DNA of 64,000 nucleotides from Alteromonas genovensis (GTDB taxonomy: Bacteria; Pseudomonadota; Gammaproteobacteria; Enterobacterales; Alteromonadaceae). The notes beneath the pieces are model-generated. The model had not been told where the DNA came from. It saw nothing but the letters and a program-made list of their open reading frames with translations, and ran no database searches. Shown in pieces: positions 1 to 8,998 of the stretch; position 1 is the stretch's first letter; every line of letters starts with the position of its first letter. The stretch lies in NCBI RefSeq assembly GCF_010500895.1, contig NZ_JAAAWO010000014.1, forward strand, positions 48,529 through 112,528. The letters are read 5' to 3'. The position numbers and the translations under genes were made by a program.

Positions 1-435
1 GTCGCCATTTTCAAAGGCAATTTGATACACGTTGCTATCACGGCGAATAGTTACCTCTACACGATGGGACAGTGCATTGACTACCGAGATACCAACACCG
101 TGTAACCCGCCCGAAAAGGCATAATTTTTATTTGAAAACTTACCACCGGCATGCAGCTTACACAGAATTAGCTCCACCCCAGACACACCTTCTTCGGGGT
201 GAATGTCTACAGGCATGCCGCGACCGTCATCAATCACTTCTAAAGACTGATCTTCATGCAGGATAACTTTGATATTAGACGCATGACCAGCAAGCGCTTC
301 ATCCACACTGTTATCGATAACCTCTTGCCCTAAATGATTAGGACGTGAAGTGTCGGTGTACATACCAGGGCGGCGTTTAACTGGGTCGAGGCCATTTAAG
401 ACTTCAATAGCATCTGAATTATATTGATTTGACAT
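1..435 (-). CDS. parE: DNA topoisomerase IV subunit B, N-terminal part (cut by window edge)
   Basis: The first 145 codons of ParE are visible; the gene continues beyond position 1. ParE is the ATPase subunit of topoisomerase IV, which unlinks daughter chromosomes. The GHKL ATP-binding fold is clear: the PGMY segment near residue 24, the Bergerat helix with VDEALAG near residue 44, the DDGRGMP motif near residue 70 and the GGLHGVGISVVNALS lid near residue 108. The ATG is at 433-435. It is the last gene of the conserved nudF-yqiB-cpdA-yqiA-parE order, separated from yqiA by a 144-bp spacer large enough for its own promoter. Confidence 0.95.
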   Translation of the reverse strand, partial: MSNQYNSDAIEVLNGLDPVKRRPGMYTDTSRPNHLGQEVIDNSVDEALAGHASNIKVILHEDQSLEVIDDGRGMPVDIHPEEGVSGVELILCKLHAGGKFSNKNYAFSGGLHGVGISVVNALSHRVEVTIRRDSNVYQIAFENGD

Positions 436-579
436 AGTTATGGTTATTATTTAAGCCAGAAATATGAGTAAACGTACGCAGAGTTCATCTGCAACGCAAG
501 GTAAAAAGATGGTAGCAGGGCGATTTAATCCTGGCAACGACGTTGACCTGTTGCCGCCCCTACTCTCTATTTATATATC

Positions 580-1161
580 TTAATCGAGAAGAAAATCTGC
601 AATGCTAGGTAAATGATTTTCATAACCCACAAAGCTGTGATCGCCCCCTTCCTCTATGACTAATTCGCTTAGCGCGTACTTTGCGGCGGCCAATCGATAG
701 TCGAGGGTTTCATCATTGGTTTGCAGCAACACCTTATACGCTTTTTGCTCGCTCAGTGTGTTGGCATCCAGCGCTCTAATCACATCAATATCGGATGCTT
801 CAATAGTAAACTTTTCACCGCTGTAAGGATTAACATGAGGGCCGATAAACTGCTGAAGCAGTTCGTAAGGTCGCACTGCTGGGTTAATCAACACAGCTCT
901 CCCCGCATACTTTTCAATTAAAAACGTGGACAAATAGCCGCCCATTGAACTACCAATAACTTTAAGGCCGTTGGTTAAAAGCGCTGGCGTTTGCTCAATT
1001 AACGCGGTGAGCTGCGCCTCTACCTTACTCGGAAAATTAGACAGAGCAGGAATATGAACCTGAACGTCTGGATGATGGACTGCAAAATAGTCTTTGGTTG
1101 CCTGCGCCTTAACCGATAATGGAGAACTTAGAAATCCATGAAGATACAAAATGTGCTGCAT
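580..1161 (-). CDS. yqiA: YqiA-type alpha/beta-hydrolase esterase
   Basis: A 193-residue cytoplasmic esterase of the UPF0227/YqiA family. The start is taken as MQHILYLHGF at 1159-1161, because the family begins right at the first beta-strand; a longer reading to 1182 adds seven non-family residues. The N-terminal LYLHGF oxyanion segment, the nucleophile elbow GSSMGG with Ser72 and a C-terminal GGDHSF with the catalytic His are visible. It sits between cpdA and parE exactly as in enteric bacteria. The physiological substrate is not known; the family hydrolyses short acyl and CoA esters in vitro. Confidence 0.92.
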   Translation of the reverse strand: MQHILYLHGFLSSPLSVKAQATKDYFAVHHPDVQVHIPALSNFPSKVEAQLTALIEQTPALLTNGLKVIGSSMGGYLSTFLIEKYAGRAVLINPAVRPYELLQQFIGPHVNPYSGEKFTIEASDIDVIRALDANTLSEQKAYKVLLQTNDETLDYRLAAAKYALSELVIEEGGDHSFVGYENHLPSIADFLLD

Positions 1162-1267
1162 GTTGCGTCCCTGTTTGTACAATAAATTTTTATTTTTGAA
1201 TGTTATTTTTAAAATATGCTCTGGTAAAAAGCCGTCTTATGTAAAAGACATACTCTTTATTGTTCTA

Positions 1268-2050
1268 TTAACTCAGTCTTTTAATGCTCACCGAGGCGTC
1301 GCCATCGTCATAAAGACAGATGTGATGATACCCTGGCTGTTCGTTACTCACACCGAAATCAGCTTGCATTTCCCATTGCCAGCAGCTTGAGGGGCACCCG
1401 AAACTATTAATGTTGTCTCTGCCTACTTGCTGCCTAAGTGGAGAGTGCACGTGCCCGTGAATAATATGGTTTATCACCTTCACACTATCTAGCCACTCAA
1501 TTAAACGTTCTGCATTCACTAAGTTATGCTTATCCATCCAGCTATTTGACGGCAAAATATGATGATGAAGGGCAAGCAAATGATGTTGATGCGTGTGAGC
1601 GCTAAGCGCGCGCTCAATACATGTGAGCTCAAGAGTGTCTATTTCTCCCTGCGCTCCTCTGGCCATGTGCTTTGGCCGAGTATCTAGGCCGTGAATACAC
1701 CAGTTTCCAATGTGAAGTGGTGATTTAGATGACAGCGTGTGTGGGACTAAATATTCGTCATAATGGGGGTTTGCGTCGTGATTACCCGCAATGACATACC
1801 AAGGTACATCCACAAAGCGCTCCATTAAATTAAGAAAATGGGTATAGCTTGCAGGGGAGTCATCGCCACTGATATCACCGGTAATTAACACCACATCAGC
1901 CACCTCTGTTGACACTTTTTCCGTATTGCCGCTTTGGGCTAACTGCGTAAGAAGGCATTCTAACGAATGATAGGGGGAAATACCGCCATAACCCTTTCTT
2001 GAGGTGTCATGCAATAAATGGCAGTCGCTAAACTGTATTACTGTTTTCAC
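1268..2050 (-). CDS. cpdA: 3',5'-cyclic AMP phosphodiesterase
   Basis: A 260-residue calcineurin-like metallophosphoesterase that hydrolyses cAMP to AMP and so tunes CRP signalling. All metal-binding blocks are present: FSDCHL (Asp9, His11), GDISGDD, GNHDANP, a central ALHHH and GHVHSPL near the C-terminus. The start is GTG and overlaps the yqiB stop as GTGA, which implies translational coupling. Position and length match CpdA/Icc in the parE cluster. Confidence 0.93.
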   Translation of the reverse strand: MKTVIQFSDCHLLHDTSRKGYGGISPYHSLECLLTQLAQSGNTEKVSTEVADVVLITGDISGDDSPASYTHFLNLMERFVDVPWYVIAGNHDANPHYDEYLVPHTLSSKSPLHIGNWCIHGLDTRPKHMARGAQGEIDTLELTCIERALSAHTHQHHLLALHHHILPSNSWMDKHNLVNAERLIEWLDSVKVINHIIHGHVHSPLRQQVGRDNINSFGCPSSCWQWEMQADFGVSNEQPGYHHICLYDDGDASVSIKRLS

Positions 2051-2499
2051 GCTTCAGAGGTTACCTTTGGAGTGTGTTTTAAACAGAAATCTAACCACTC
2101 AGCCAGAAAGATGTTCACCATCTGCTTCTCATTTCGCTGGCGCATCTTTAAATTAGGATACTCATAAGAAGGCTCTAGCGCGCCCGTATTTTGGCTATTG
2201 ATCACTTCAGCCAGTCTGGCGTCATGGTACAAGCGCACTGTCATCGACGGGGTTAAATAATCCGGCATGTCTTTAGTGGTTTGCTTAATACTTAACGAGC
2301 TGGTGTAGCGAGAAGACTCAACTATTTTAATTTCGTACGCCAAATGCTTACCAATCGAGAAACGATAGCTCAAATCTTCCGTGTCGCAATCGGGCAAAAT
2401 ACGCAGAATGTGCGCATAGTTCACCTCGCATACTGCCTGCATGGTAGGAAGATGAGGAACGTATTTTCGTTGTGTACGATATGTCACGGTGTTTTCCAC
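2047..2499 (-). CDS. yqiB: DUF1249 protein YqiB
   Basis: A 150-residue soluble protein of the DUF1249 family, recognised from the sequence (N-terminal YVPHLPTMQAVCEVNY, central SIKQTT and YHDARLAEV) and from its fixed place between nudF and cpdA. The function is unknown. It starts with GTG, overlaps nudF by 16 bp upstream and cpdA by 4 bp downstream, so the three genes are surely co-transcribed. No signal peptide or membrane segment is visible. Confidence 0.85.
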   Translation of the reverse strand: MENTVTYRTQRKYVPHLPTMQAVCEVNYAHILRILPDCDTEDLSYRFSIGKHLAYEIKIVESSRYTSSLSIKQTTKDMPDYLTPSMTVRLYHDARLAEVINSQNTGALEPSYEYPNLKMRQRNEKQMVNIFLAEWLDFCLKHTPKVTSEA

Positions 2500-3110
2500 T
2501 GCTCTAGAAGTTGAGTTTTATGCATGAAGAACCATTGTAGCGCAATTAACGCCGCAGCGTTGTCTATGCGACCAGTTTCCAGCCATTCAAGTGCGGTATT
2601 TTCTTTGACTCGATGCACCTTGATATCTTCAGACTCAGTCTCTAAGCCGTGTATACCCTGTGCCTTAGTGGCATCGGTCTTCGCTATAAAAATATGTAAC
2701 CTTTCTGTTGTGCCGCCCGGGCTCGATAAATAACTTAATGCTTTGGTAAGGTTATCGAGCTCTATTCCCGCTTCTTCCATCGATTCTCGATGGCAAACAT
2801 TTTCTTCAGTTTCACCTTCGTCGATCATGCCGGCAATAATTTCTATTAACCAAGGGCTTGAAGACGTTGGCAATGCCCCAATCCTCACTTGTTCAATAAG
2901 TACAAACTCTTGGGTTATTGGATCATAAGGCAATACACCCACGGCATGACCACGCTCAAAAATTTCGCGGCTGACCAAATCGCTCCATTCGCCGTTGAAG
3001 CATTTGTGCCTAAAAATGTATCGATTCATGGTGAAAAAACCGCGGTAAACAGGGCTAACTTCGGTAATTTCAACGTCATTTGAGGTAAACGAAAGGATTT
3101 CCTTGCTCAT
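2484..3110 (-). CDS. nudF: ADP-ribose pyrophosphatase (Nudix)
   Basis: A 208-residue Nudix hydrolase that splits ADP-ribose into AMP and ribose 5-phosphate. The Nudix box G-x5-E-x7-RE-x2-EE-x-G is complete (begins GMIDEGE near residue 90). An in-frame TTG seven codons upstream (3131) is possible, but the ATG at 3108-3110 fits the family better. It is the first gene of the operon running to parE and diverges from tolC, the same arrangement as in E. coli. Confidence 0.92.
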   Translation of the reverse strand: MSKEILSFTSNDVEITEVSPVYRGFFTMNRYIFRHKCFNGEWSDLVSREIFERGHAVGVLPYDPITQEFVLIEQVRIGALPTSSSPWLIEIIAGMIDEGETEENVCHRESMEEAGIELDNLTKALSYLSSPGGTTERLHIFIAKTDATKAQGIHGLETESEDIKVHRVKENTALEWLETGRIDNAAALIALQWFFMHKTQLLEQWKTP

Positions 3111-3338
3111 TTGCTGACACTTATGGTTCAAATAGATTTATCATGTAGTCTACATTTGCACACCACACATGTATACGCGTGATAAATGCCGTATTTTAGA
3201 TGTACAAATAACAGAAAACTCAAGTTACAAGTCGTTTATATAAAAATAATGAGCGTGGGTAGATCACATATTCTGTTACAGTTAAATGAACACTGTTACG
3301 AGTTTGGACTTTCGGTTTGTGGTTGATTTTTCATACAC

Positions 3339-3367
3339 TTGGTTTTAACAGGTCGGTGCGATACTTT
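3339..3367 (+). promoter_or_regulatory. candidate tolC promoter
   Basis: The 309-bp nudF/tolC intergenic region contains TTGGTT (3339-3344), a 17-bp spacer and TACTTT (3362-3367), a plausible sigma-70 pair about 50 bp upstream of the tolC ATG. Nothing else of note is seen in this gap; the box matches are only moderate. Confidence 0.35.
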
Positions 3368-3419
3368 ACAGTGAACACAGTCAGCCGACACAACTCGAAC
3401 ACTACAGGAAGACGTAAGC

Positions 3420-4793
3420 ATGAAACGAACACTTCTATCGCTGGTAATCGGCATGTCGATAACCACGGGCGCGATCGCTGATGACCTAATGCAGGTTTAT
3501 CAACAAGCACTCGCCAACGACCCGCTGGTAAACCAAGCGAAAGCGCAACGCAATGCAGCGTTCGAAGGGATAAGCATTAGCAGAGCTAATCTTCTTCCTC
3601 AAATTTCAGGCTCGGTAGCCTACAACACCTCAACCTCTGAGCGTGCGCAAACCTTAGGTTCGAACGCCGAAGATTTACAAATTGTTGTGTTTGAAACCGA
3701 CGTAGATAGCTACAGCTATGGACTACAAATGTCGATGTCCCTTTATGACCATGCTAACTGGCTTGGTTTAAACCGCGCAGAGAAGGTTGCGGAACAAAGC
3801 GATGCACAGCTTGCCTCTAGCATTCAAGACGTTATCGTTCGTACTGTTACCTCTTATTTTAATGTGCTGCGCGCAAGAGACAACGTTGAATTTGTTGGTG
3901 CAGAAAAGCGCGCTATTGAGCGCCAGTTAGAGCAAACTCGCCAGCGCTTTGAAGTTGGACTAACGGCAATTACCGATGTGCACGAAGCACAGGCAAACTA
4001 CGACCGCACAGTAGCGCAGGAAATTCAGGCTAAAAACGAACTTGAATTTGCACTAGAAGCTCTTCGCGTCATCACCGGTAAATACCACGATAAGCTGTTT
4101 GGCCTAAATACAGAGAATTTCTCTGCAACTATGCCAACGCCAGCTAACGTGACGAACTGGCTAGAAACTGCTGAAGAGAAAAACCTTGCGTTGCTTGTAA
4201 ATCGCTTCGCAATGGATATCGCAAAAGAAGATATTTCTATTGCTCGCTCAGGGCACCTTCCAACGCTTTCGTTATCTGCGAATGCCACAAGAAGCAAAGA
4301 TGAGATTGAAAACCCGGTCTTGCAGTTTGAAACGCCATACCTAGACAGCCAGTCAATCAATGTGTCGCTTAACGTACCTATTTACCAGGGCTCACGAGTC
4401 ACCTCTCAGACAGACCAGGCTAAATTTAACTACGTTGCAGCTAGTCAGGCAACAGAGCAAACGTATCGTCAAACCGTACAATCAGTGCGTAGCTCGTTTA
4501 ACAACGTAAAGGCGTCTATTTCGACCATACGTGCGTTAGAGCAATCTGTTGTGTCTGCAGACAGTGCATTGAAAGCTACCGAAGCCGGATTCGATGTAGG
4601 TACACGTACGGTTGTTGATGTACTAGACAGTACTCGTAATTTGTTCGATGCACAGCGTAACTTGGCTGGTGCCCGCTACGACTTTGTACAGTCAGTGATT
4701 ACACTTAAGCAAGCAGCTGGAACCCTAACAGCAGAAGACGTTGAAATGATTAATCGCGGCCTAAAGCCGGTGGATATGTCATCAGATAGCTAA
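3420..4793 (+). CDS. tolC: outer membrane channel protein TolC
   Basis: A 457-residue outer-membrane efflux protein that forms the exit duct for RND and ABC efflux pumps and type I secretion. The signal peptide is visible, with likely cleavage after TGAIA and before DDLMQVYQQA. Two OEP repeats follow, with the typical LLPQISGSVAY, LEQTRQRFEVGLTAITDV and FDVGTRTVVDVLDSTRNLFDAQRNL-type segments (the last near residue 390). AGGAAGA lies about 8 bp upstream of the ATG. It is monocistronic: a strong terminator follows. The length is slightly below that of E. coli TolC (493). Confidence 0.95.
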   Translation: MKRTLLSLVIGMSITTGAIADDLMQVYQQALANDPLVNQAKAQRNAAFEGISISRANLLPQISGSVAYNTSTSERAQTLGSNAEDLQIVVFETDVDSYSYGLQMSMSLYDHANWLGLNRAEKVAEQSDAQLASSIQDVIVRTVTSYFNVLRARDNVEFVGAEKRAIERQLEQTRQRFEVGLTAITDVHEAQANYDRTVAQEIQAKNELEFALEALRVITGKYHDKLFGLNTENFSATMPTPANVTNWLETAEEKNLALLVNRFAMDIAKEDISIARSGHLPTLSLSANATRSKDEIENPVLQFETPYLDSQSINVSLNVPIYQGSRVTSQTDQAKFNYVAASQATEQTYRQTVQSVRSSFNNVKASISTIRALEQSVVSADSALKATEAGFDVGTRTVVDVLDSTRNLFDAQRNLAGARYDFVQSVITLKQAAGTLTAEDVEMINRGLKPVDMSSDS

Positions 4794-4840
4794 TATAGCT
4801 ATGCCTATAGATTTATCAAGATTGGTTTAGCAAGAAAAAC

Positions 4841-4867
4841 AAGGGTAGCGACATGCTACCCTTTTTT
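4841..4867 (+). terminator. Rho-independent terminator of tolC
   Basis: A perfect 9-bp stem AAGGGTAGC / GCTACCCTT with a 5-base loop, followed by a T run, about 50 bp after the tolC stop. Confidence 0.9.
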
Positions 4868-4914
4868 AATGTCTAAAATAGCTGTGCGTCATTTCAAACC
4901 TATTCTCAGCGCTA

Positions 4915-4983
4915 TTAAGACGCGCTAACAATGTTAAGACGTTCTAGCAATTTTTCTTGCAACACAGGTCTCACATCATCCAT
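4915..4983 (-). other. possible micro-ORF or gene remnant (22 codons)
   Basis: In the 217-bp gap after the tolC terminator, a short minus-strand reading frame gives MDDVRPVLQEKLLERLNIVS plus two residues before the stop. The frame stays open a few codons upstream of the ATG. It has a helical, protein-like composition but no clear ribosome-binding site. It may be the tail of a decayed gene or chance. Confidence 0.12.
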
Positions 4984-5084
4984 GATACTGCCCGCCTTAT
5001 TTTGATTAGATAGATAAAGCGGCGAACATAAGTACTAAAACTAGCCACTAATTAACTTTGTTTTATATCGAGTGATTTTAAACG

Positions 5085-5918
5085 ATGCAAGCCTCTGCAC
5101 TACAGAATAAATTTGAACGCATAAGAGCCAATAAGTGGTTCGAAATATTTGTTGTTAGCGTTATTGTGGTTTCAGCCCTTTTGGTAGGCGCTAAAACCTA
5201 TGAACTGCCCAACGGCATGGCCTCAGTCACGGTTTTTCTCGACTGGTTTATTAGTGCGTTTTTTCTTACTGAAATTACCATTCGCTTTCTTGCAGAAAAG
5301 CGAAAAATGCAGTTTTTCAAAAGCTTTTGGAATTGGTTCGATACGCTAATTGTTATCATAAGCTTAATACCTGCCGATGACGCAGAGCTTGCCCTTATTG
5401 CACGTTTAGTCAGAGTATTTAGGGTGCTTAGGATGATTTCTATCATTCCAGAGCTGCGTATCCTCCTTGTGTCGTTAGTAAAAGCCCTGCCCCAGCTTGG
5501 TTACGTTATGCTGCTGATGTTTATTATCTTTTATATCTATGCAGCCATCGGCAGTACCTTATTCGAAAACATTAACCCCGTATTGTGGGGTGATATCACT
5601 ATCTCCATGCTTACCTTGTTTAGGGTAATGACCTTTGAGGACTGGACCGATGTGATGTACGAAACCCAAGAAGTGTATCCACTAAGCTGGATTTTTTACC
5701 TCACATTTATCTTTTTCACGGCCTTCGCGTTTCTCAACATGGTCATTGGTATTGTGGTGAACGTCATGGAGCGAGAAAACGAAAAGGCGCGAGCAGAGAA
5801 ACAAGCCGAGCTACTCGCCGAGCTAGAAGCACAAGGTAATGTTGAGCCAACCCTAAAAGACGTCATGGCCGAGCTTAACGAGATCAAGGCACAGCTCAAA
5901 CACAGAGAAAAGCCATAA
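5085..5918 (+). CDS. voltage-gated cation channel, single 6-TM domain (BacNav/Cav-like)
   Basis: A 277-residue inner-membrane ion channel of the bacterial voltage-gated sodium channel superfamily, which works as a homotetramer. S1-S6 are readable: S1 near residues 18-38, S2 49-70, S3 83-97, S4 with arginines every third residue (Arg107, 110, 113, 116), S5 136-160, pore loop 172-190, S6 202-228, then a charged coiled-coil tail (229-277) typical of tetramerisation. The selectivity filter reads T183-F-E-D-W-T-D189 rather than the TLESWS of NaChBac/NavAb, placing acids at three positions. No neighbour suggests a partner. A bidirectional terminator follows. Confidence 0.88.
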   Translation: MQASALQNKFERIRANKWFEIFVVSVIVVSALLVGAKTYELPNGMASVTVFLDWFISAFFLTEITIRFLAEKRKMQFFKSFWNWFDTLIVIISLIPADDAELALIARLVRVFRVLRMISIIPELRILLVSLVKALPQLGYVMLLMFIIFYIYAAIGSTLFENINPVLWGDITISMLTLFRVMTFEDWTDVMYETQEVYPLSWIFYLTFIFFTAFAFLNMVIGIVVNVMERENEKARAEKQAELLAELEAQGNVEPTLKDVMAELNEIKAQLKHREKP

Positions 5919-5921
5919 ACG

Positions 5922-5950
5922 ACAAAGCCACGTTAATTACGTGGCTTTGT
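5922..5950. terminator. bidirectional terminator
   Basis: A 12-bp stem ACAAAGCCACGT / ACGTGGCTTTGT lies between the convergent channel gene and TPR lipoprotein gene, with T-rich tails on both strands. Confidence 0.8.
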
Positions 5951-5985
5951 TAACTAGCGCGTTAAATTATCACTGATTTATTTCA

Positions 5986-8772
5986 TTACTCATCTAGGTT
6001 AAGACCAAGTTTAGCCTTTAACGCCTGCGCTCTCTGCTTTGACGCTTCACTCTTAAACTCTCTTGCTAATAAGCGGCGCTTCGCCAATGTCGTTTTATCA
6101 AGTTCAGTAAGAAGCTCAACGTGGTTCAAGTACACCTCTTCATTGGCAATCGGTCGCGTTGCTATTTCTTCATACAAAGAAAGCGCAGCGTCATCGTCAC
6201 CTTTAGCGATGTAAATCTGGGCAAGGGTGTCTACTGCATCAGCGTTGTCACTGCGCAAGGCCACCGCCCTCTTCGCTAAGGTTTCTGCTCGAGACAAATC
6301 ATTATCTTCAAACGCTAGGTAAGCAAGGTTGTTCAGTACAACAAAGTTATCGGGGGTTTGCGCTAAAATGGCTTCATAGGTTGCAAGCGCACTTTTTCTG
6401 TCTTGCCTAATTTGGCGCTCTGCCAACAGCATACTGCTTGAAATATCATTGGCATTTTCTGCTACGTGCTTTTCTAAAAAGCTAAGGGCTTGCTTGCCTT
6501 TATCTGACATTTCGTAAGACGCCACTAGTAACATGGCATTATCAGAGTTTGGCGTGTCGTCGTAGGCAGCTTCAGCATGACTAACGGCTTGCTCTGGCGC
6601 TTTATCAATAAGGTGTAAGCGCGCAATAATTCCCCGTACAAACGGCAGCTCTTTCACACCGTCAGCACTTGCATTGATAATATTCCACGCAGGCTTACTT
6701 TGGCCTATGCGACTGTGAAAATAGGCTTTTAACAAACTAATTTGTGCATCAGGTCGCTTTTCTAACACTCGACTTGCTAACGCCAATCCTTCGGTAAACT
6801 GTCGTTGCGAGTCTAAGATTAACAACTTGCCTAATACGGCACTTTTGTCCTGCGGATAGAATGACAACCATCGGTCGAAAAAGGTGTCTGCGGCTTTCAC
6901 ATCGTTAGCAGCAATGAGCGCCTGCCCTTTTATGTTCCAAAACGCCATGGGCGTTTCTTTATTTCCTTGAACGTTAGCAAGCAGCGCTACCGTTTTGTCT
7001 ATGGCGTTATTGAACGCATAAAGCCTTGCGAGCAATAAGCGCATTTCAATAAAGTTTGGCGCCTTATCAAGCTCACTCTTTACATGATTAATGACCGGCT
7101 GAACCGCTTTTTGCTCGGCGGCCAATGCGTACCACATCGTTAACGCTTTTAAATCTGATGGATTATCATCGATAAAAGCGCGAATAAACGCCGTTGCAGA
7201 TTCATTGTCGCCTTGGGCAATAAGCAATTGAGTGCGCGCGTAAACGAGCTGTTCTTTAGCCCCTTCCCGAGTGCTCGCATCATCAAAATAAGACGCTGCT
7301 TTAGTGAAGTCTCTTTCTACTGTGGCTATGCCACCTAAGTAAACCAGTGGAAGCGCTTCATTAGGGGATTGTTCAACCCACTTTGTTGCCGCCTCTTTTG
7401 CTTTATCTAACTGCTGAGTGGCGATATAAGCGCGCACTAACGTGCTTTGGGTAGTAGCTGACTCTGGCGCCTGATTTACCGCTTCTTCCAAATTAACTAG
7501 CCCTTCTACATCATTAAGCGATAGTTGCAAAACACCCAAACGAGCAAGGTCTTCAGCAGAGGTGCTAATTTCTTGTGAGCGCTCAACCATTTGTTTCGCG
7601 CCCACCATGTTTCCGTCAATAAGCAGCTGGTAGCTTGCCTTAGAAAATAACGCTGCGTCTGAGTTTTGCTCACCCTCAACGCGCTCTAGAATTTCTAACG
7701 CATTATCGTTTTCACCTAATTGCAGCATGCTGTCTGCTAGCATACGAAGGCCTGGGTGGTTATCAGGTAAGCTTGACGCAATCATAGTAAGGTGGCGCTG
7801 AGCTGATTCAAAATCTTGTATTTGGTAAGCACTAAAACCTGCTATCAAGCGCACAACCTGATCGCTTCTGCCGTTTTGAACGGCAATTTCCAAATGCTCT
7901 AACGCTTGTGCATAGTTCCCCTTAGCAGATTCAATAATGCCTTTAAACGTATTTAGCAGCGGGTGACTATCGTTAAGCACAAGTAATTCTTCTACTACGG
8001 GCTCTGCGGTATCAAGCGCTCGCAGTTCAATTAATAGTGCTGCGTAGGCAAATTTACTTGCCGTATCGTCTGGATAGCTTTTTAGGTAATCGCCATACAC
8101 CACGGCGGCTTTTTCAGGCGCACCGCTTTGCAAATAAAGCTTTGCAAGTTGCTGCAGCACGTCTTTATTGGTGGGAGCCTGCTCTTGTAATGCTTCTGTA
8201 GAAGCAATGGCCGCTTCTACATCATTGTTGAGTACAAATACGTAGCTATCTACAAGCCCTTTGTACACTGAGCTAGTATCGATAGTTGATAGGTCGGCAA
8301 TTAACGCTTCTGCTTCTTCTCGTTTATTAAGCTGCAGTAGCGCCTGTAGCTTATAAAAACCCACTTCGACAGACTCAACCGCCGTCATGCCCTCTGCGCG
8401 ATAATCCACCTCTGAAAGGGCATTTTCTGCTCCCGACTGCTGATAGGCAACCGAAAGCAATGGAATGACTTCGCTAGCGGCATAACCAAGCTCCATGGCC
8501 TTGTTGAGTTCTTTCTCAGCTGCGACAAAATTATTGGTTTGAAGATACAGTTTACCGAGTTCGAAACGAGGAGCGGCCGCGTTAGGCGATTTCTGAATTG
8601 CATTTTTATATTCGACTATGGCGGCATCAGGCTGCTGCTCGGATACATAGCTGCGGGCGTCAGCCAAATGGCTTTCCATGGATTTTTCACTGCACCCTGA
8701 CAATAGAGCTGTTAGCAGAAGCACTGCTACAGAAGAGCGTTTAAATATTTTATTTGAATTGTTTTTACTCAT
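5986..8772 (-). CDS. TPR-repeat lipoprotein, PrsT-like
   Basis: A 928-residue protein with an N-terminal lipoprotein signal (LLTALLSGC, lipidated Cys near residue 27) followed by tetratricopeptide repeats over almost its whole length, for example ARSYVSEQQPDAAIVEYKNA (residues 39-58) and LAYLAFEDNDLSRAETLAKRA near residue 835. Length, lipobox and repeat layout resemble PrsT, the TPR protein of PEP-CTERM/exosortase systems, but no exosortase, PEP-CTERM substrate or polysaccharide gene is in this window, so the role is open. It is probably a periplasm-facing scaffold. AAGGAAT lies just upstream of the ATG. Confidence 0.75.
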   Translation of the reverse strand: MSKNNSNKIFKRSSVAVLLLTALLSGCSEKSMESHLADARSYVSEQQPDAAIVEYKNAIQKSPNAAAPRFELGKLYLQTNNFVAAEKELNKAMELGYAASEVIPLLSVAYQQSGAENALSEVDYRAEGMTAVESVEVGFYKLQALLQLNKREEAEALIADLSTIDTSSVYKGLVDSYVFVLNNDVEAAIASTEALQEQAPTNKDVLQQLAKLYLQSGAPEKAAVVYGDYLKSYPDDTASKFAYAALLIELRALDTAEPVVEELLVLNDSHPLLNTFKGIIESAKGNYAQALEHLEIAVQNGRSDQVVRLIAGFSAYQIQDFESAQRHLTMIASSLPDNHPGLRMLADSMLQLGENDNALEILERVEGEQNSDAALFSKASYQLLIDGNMVGAKQMVERSQEISTSAEDLARLGVLQLSLNDVEGLVNLEEAVNQAPESATTQSTLVRAYIATQQLDKAKEAATKWVEQSPNEALPLVYLGGIATVERDFTKAASYFDDASTREGAKEQLVYARTQLLIAQGDNESATAFIRAFIDDNPSDLKALTMWYALAAEQKAVQPVINHVKSELDKAPNFIEMRLLLARLYAFNNAIDKTVALLANVQGNKETPMAFWNIKGQALIAANDVKAADTFFDRWLSFYPQDKSAVLGKLLILDSQRQFTEGLALASRVLEKRPDAQISLLKAYFHSRIGQSKPAWNIINASADGVKELPFVRGIIARLHLIDKAPEQAVSHAEAAYDDTPNSDNAMLLVASYEMSDKGKQALSFLEKHVAENANDISSSMLLAERQIRQDRKSALATYEAILAQTPDNFVVLNNLAYLAFEDNDLSRAETLAKRAVALRSDNADAVDTLAQIYIAKGDDDAALSLYEEIATRPIANEEVYLNHVELLTELDKTTLAKRRLLAREFKSEASKQRAQALKAKLGLNLDE

Positions 8773-8998
8773 GGTAATTCCTTGCCCTATTTCGAAAATT
8801 CTTCAAAAACTTTATTGTTTTTCTGCCGCCACCCGCAAAACTTGGTTATTATTTCAGCATTATTGTGCAATTTCATGGCAACCTGACCATTATTCGAATA
8901 TAATATGGTTTTTTGCAATACTGCAGGCACACTTCAACGTTTTTCAGGCGTTACTCTCGTATGCCGCACCCTCCTTACTAATAACATCAGGACCCTTA

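Noticed and set aside
464..583. 39-codon plus-strand ORF in the parE-yqiA spacer
   Set aside because: No ribosome-binding site, opposite to the operon, ends in the yqiA stop region, and its composition is not gene-like.
8678..8998. N-terminal extension of DeaD by 107 codons
   Set aside because: It overlaps the start of the divergent TPR gene, is low in family similarity, and the ATG at 8999 has a Shine-Dalgarno and the standard helicase N-terminus.
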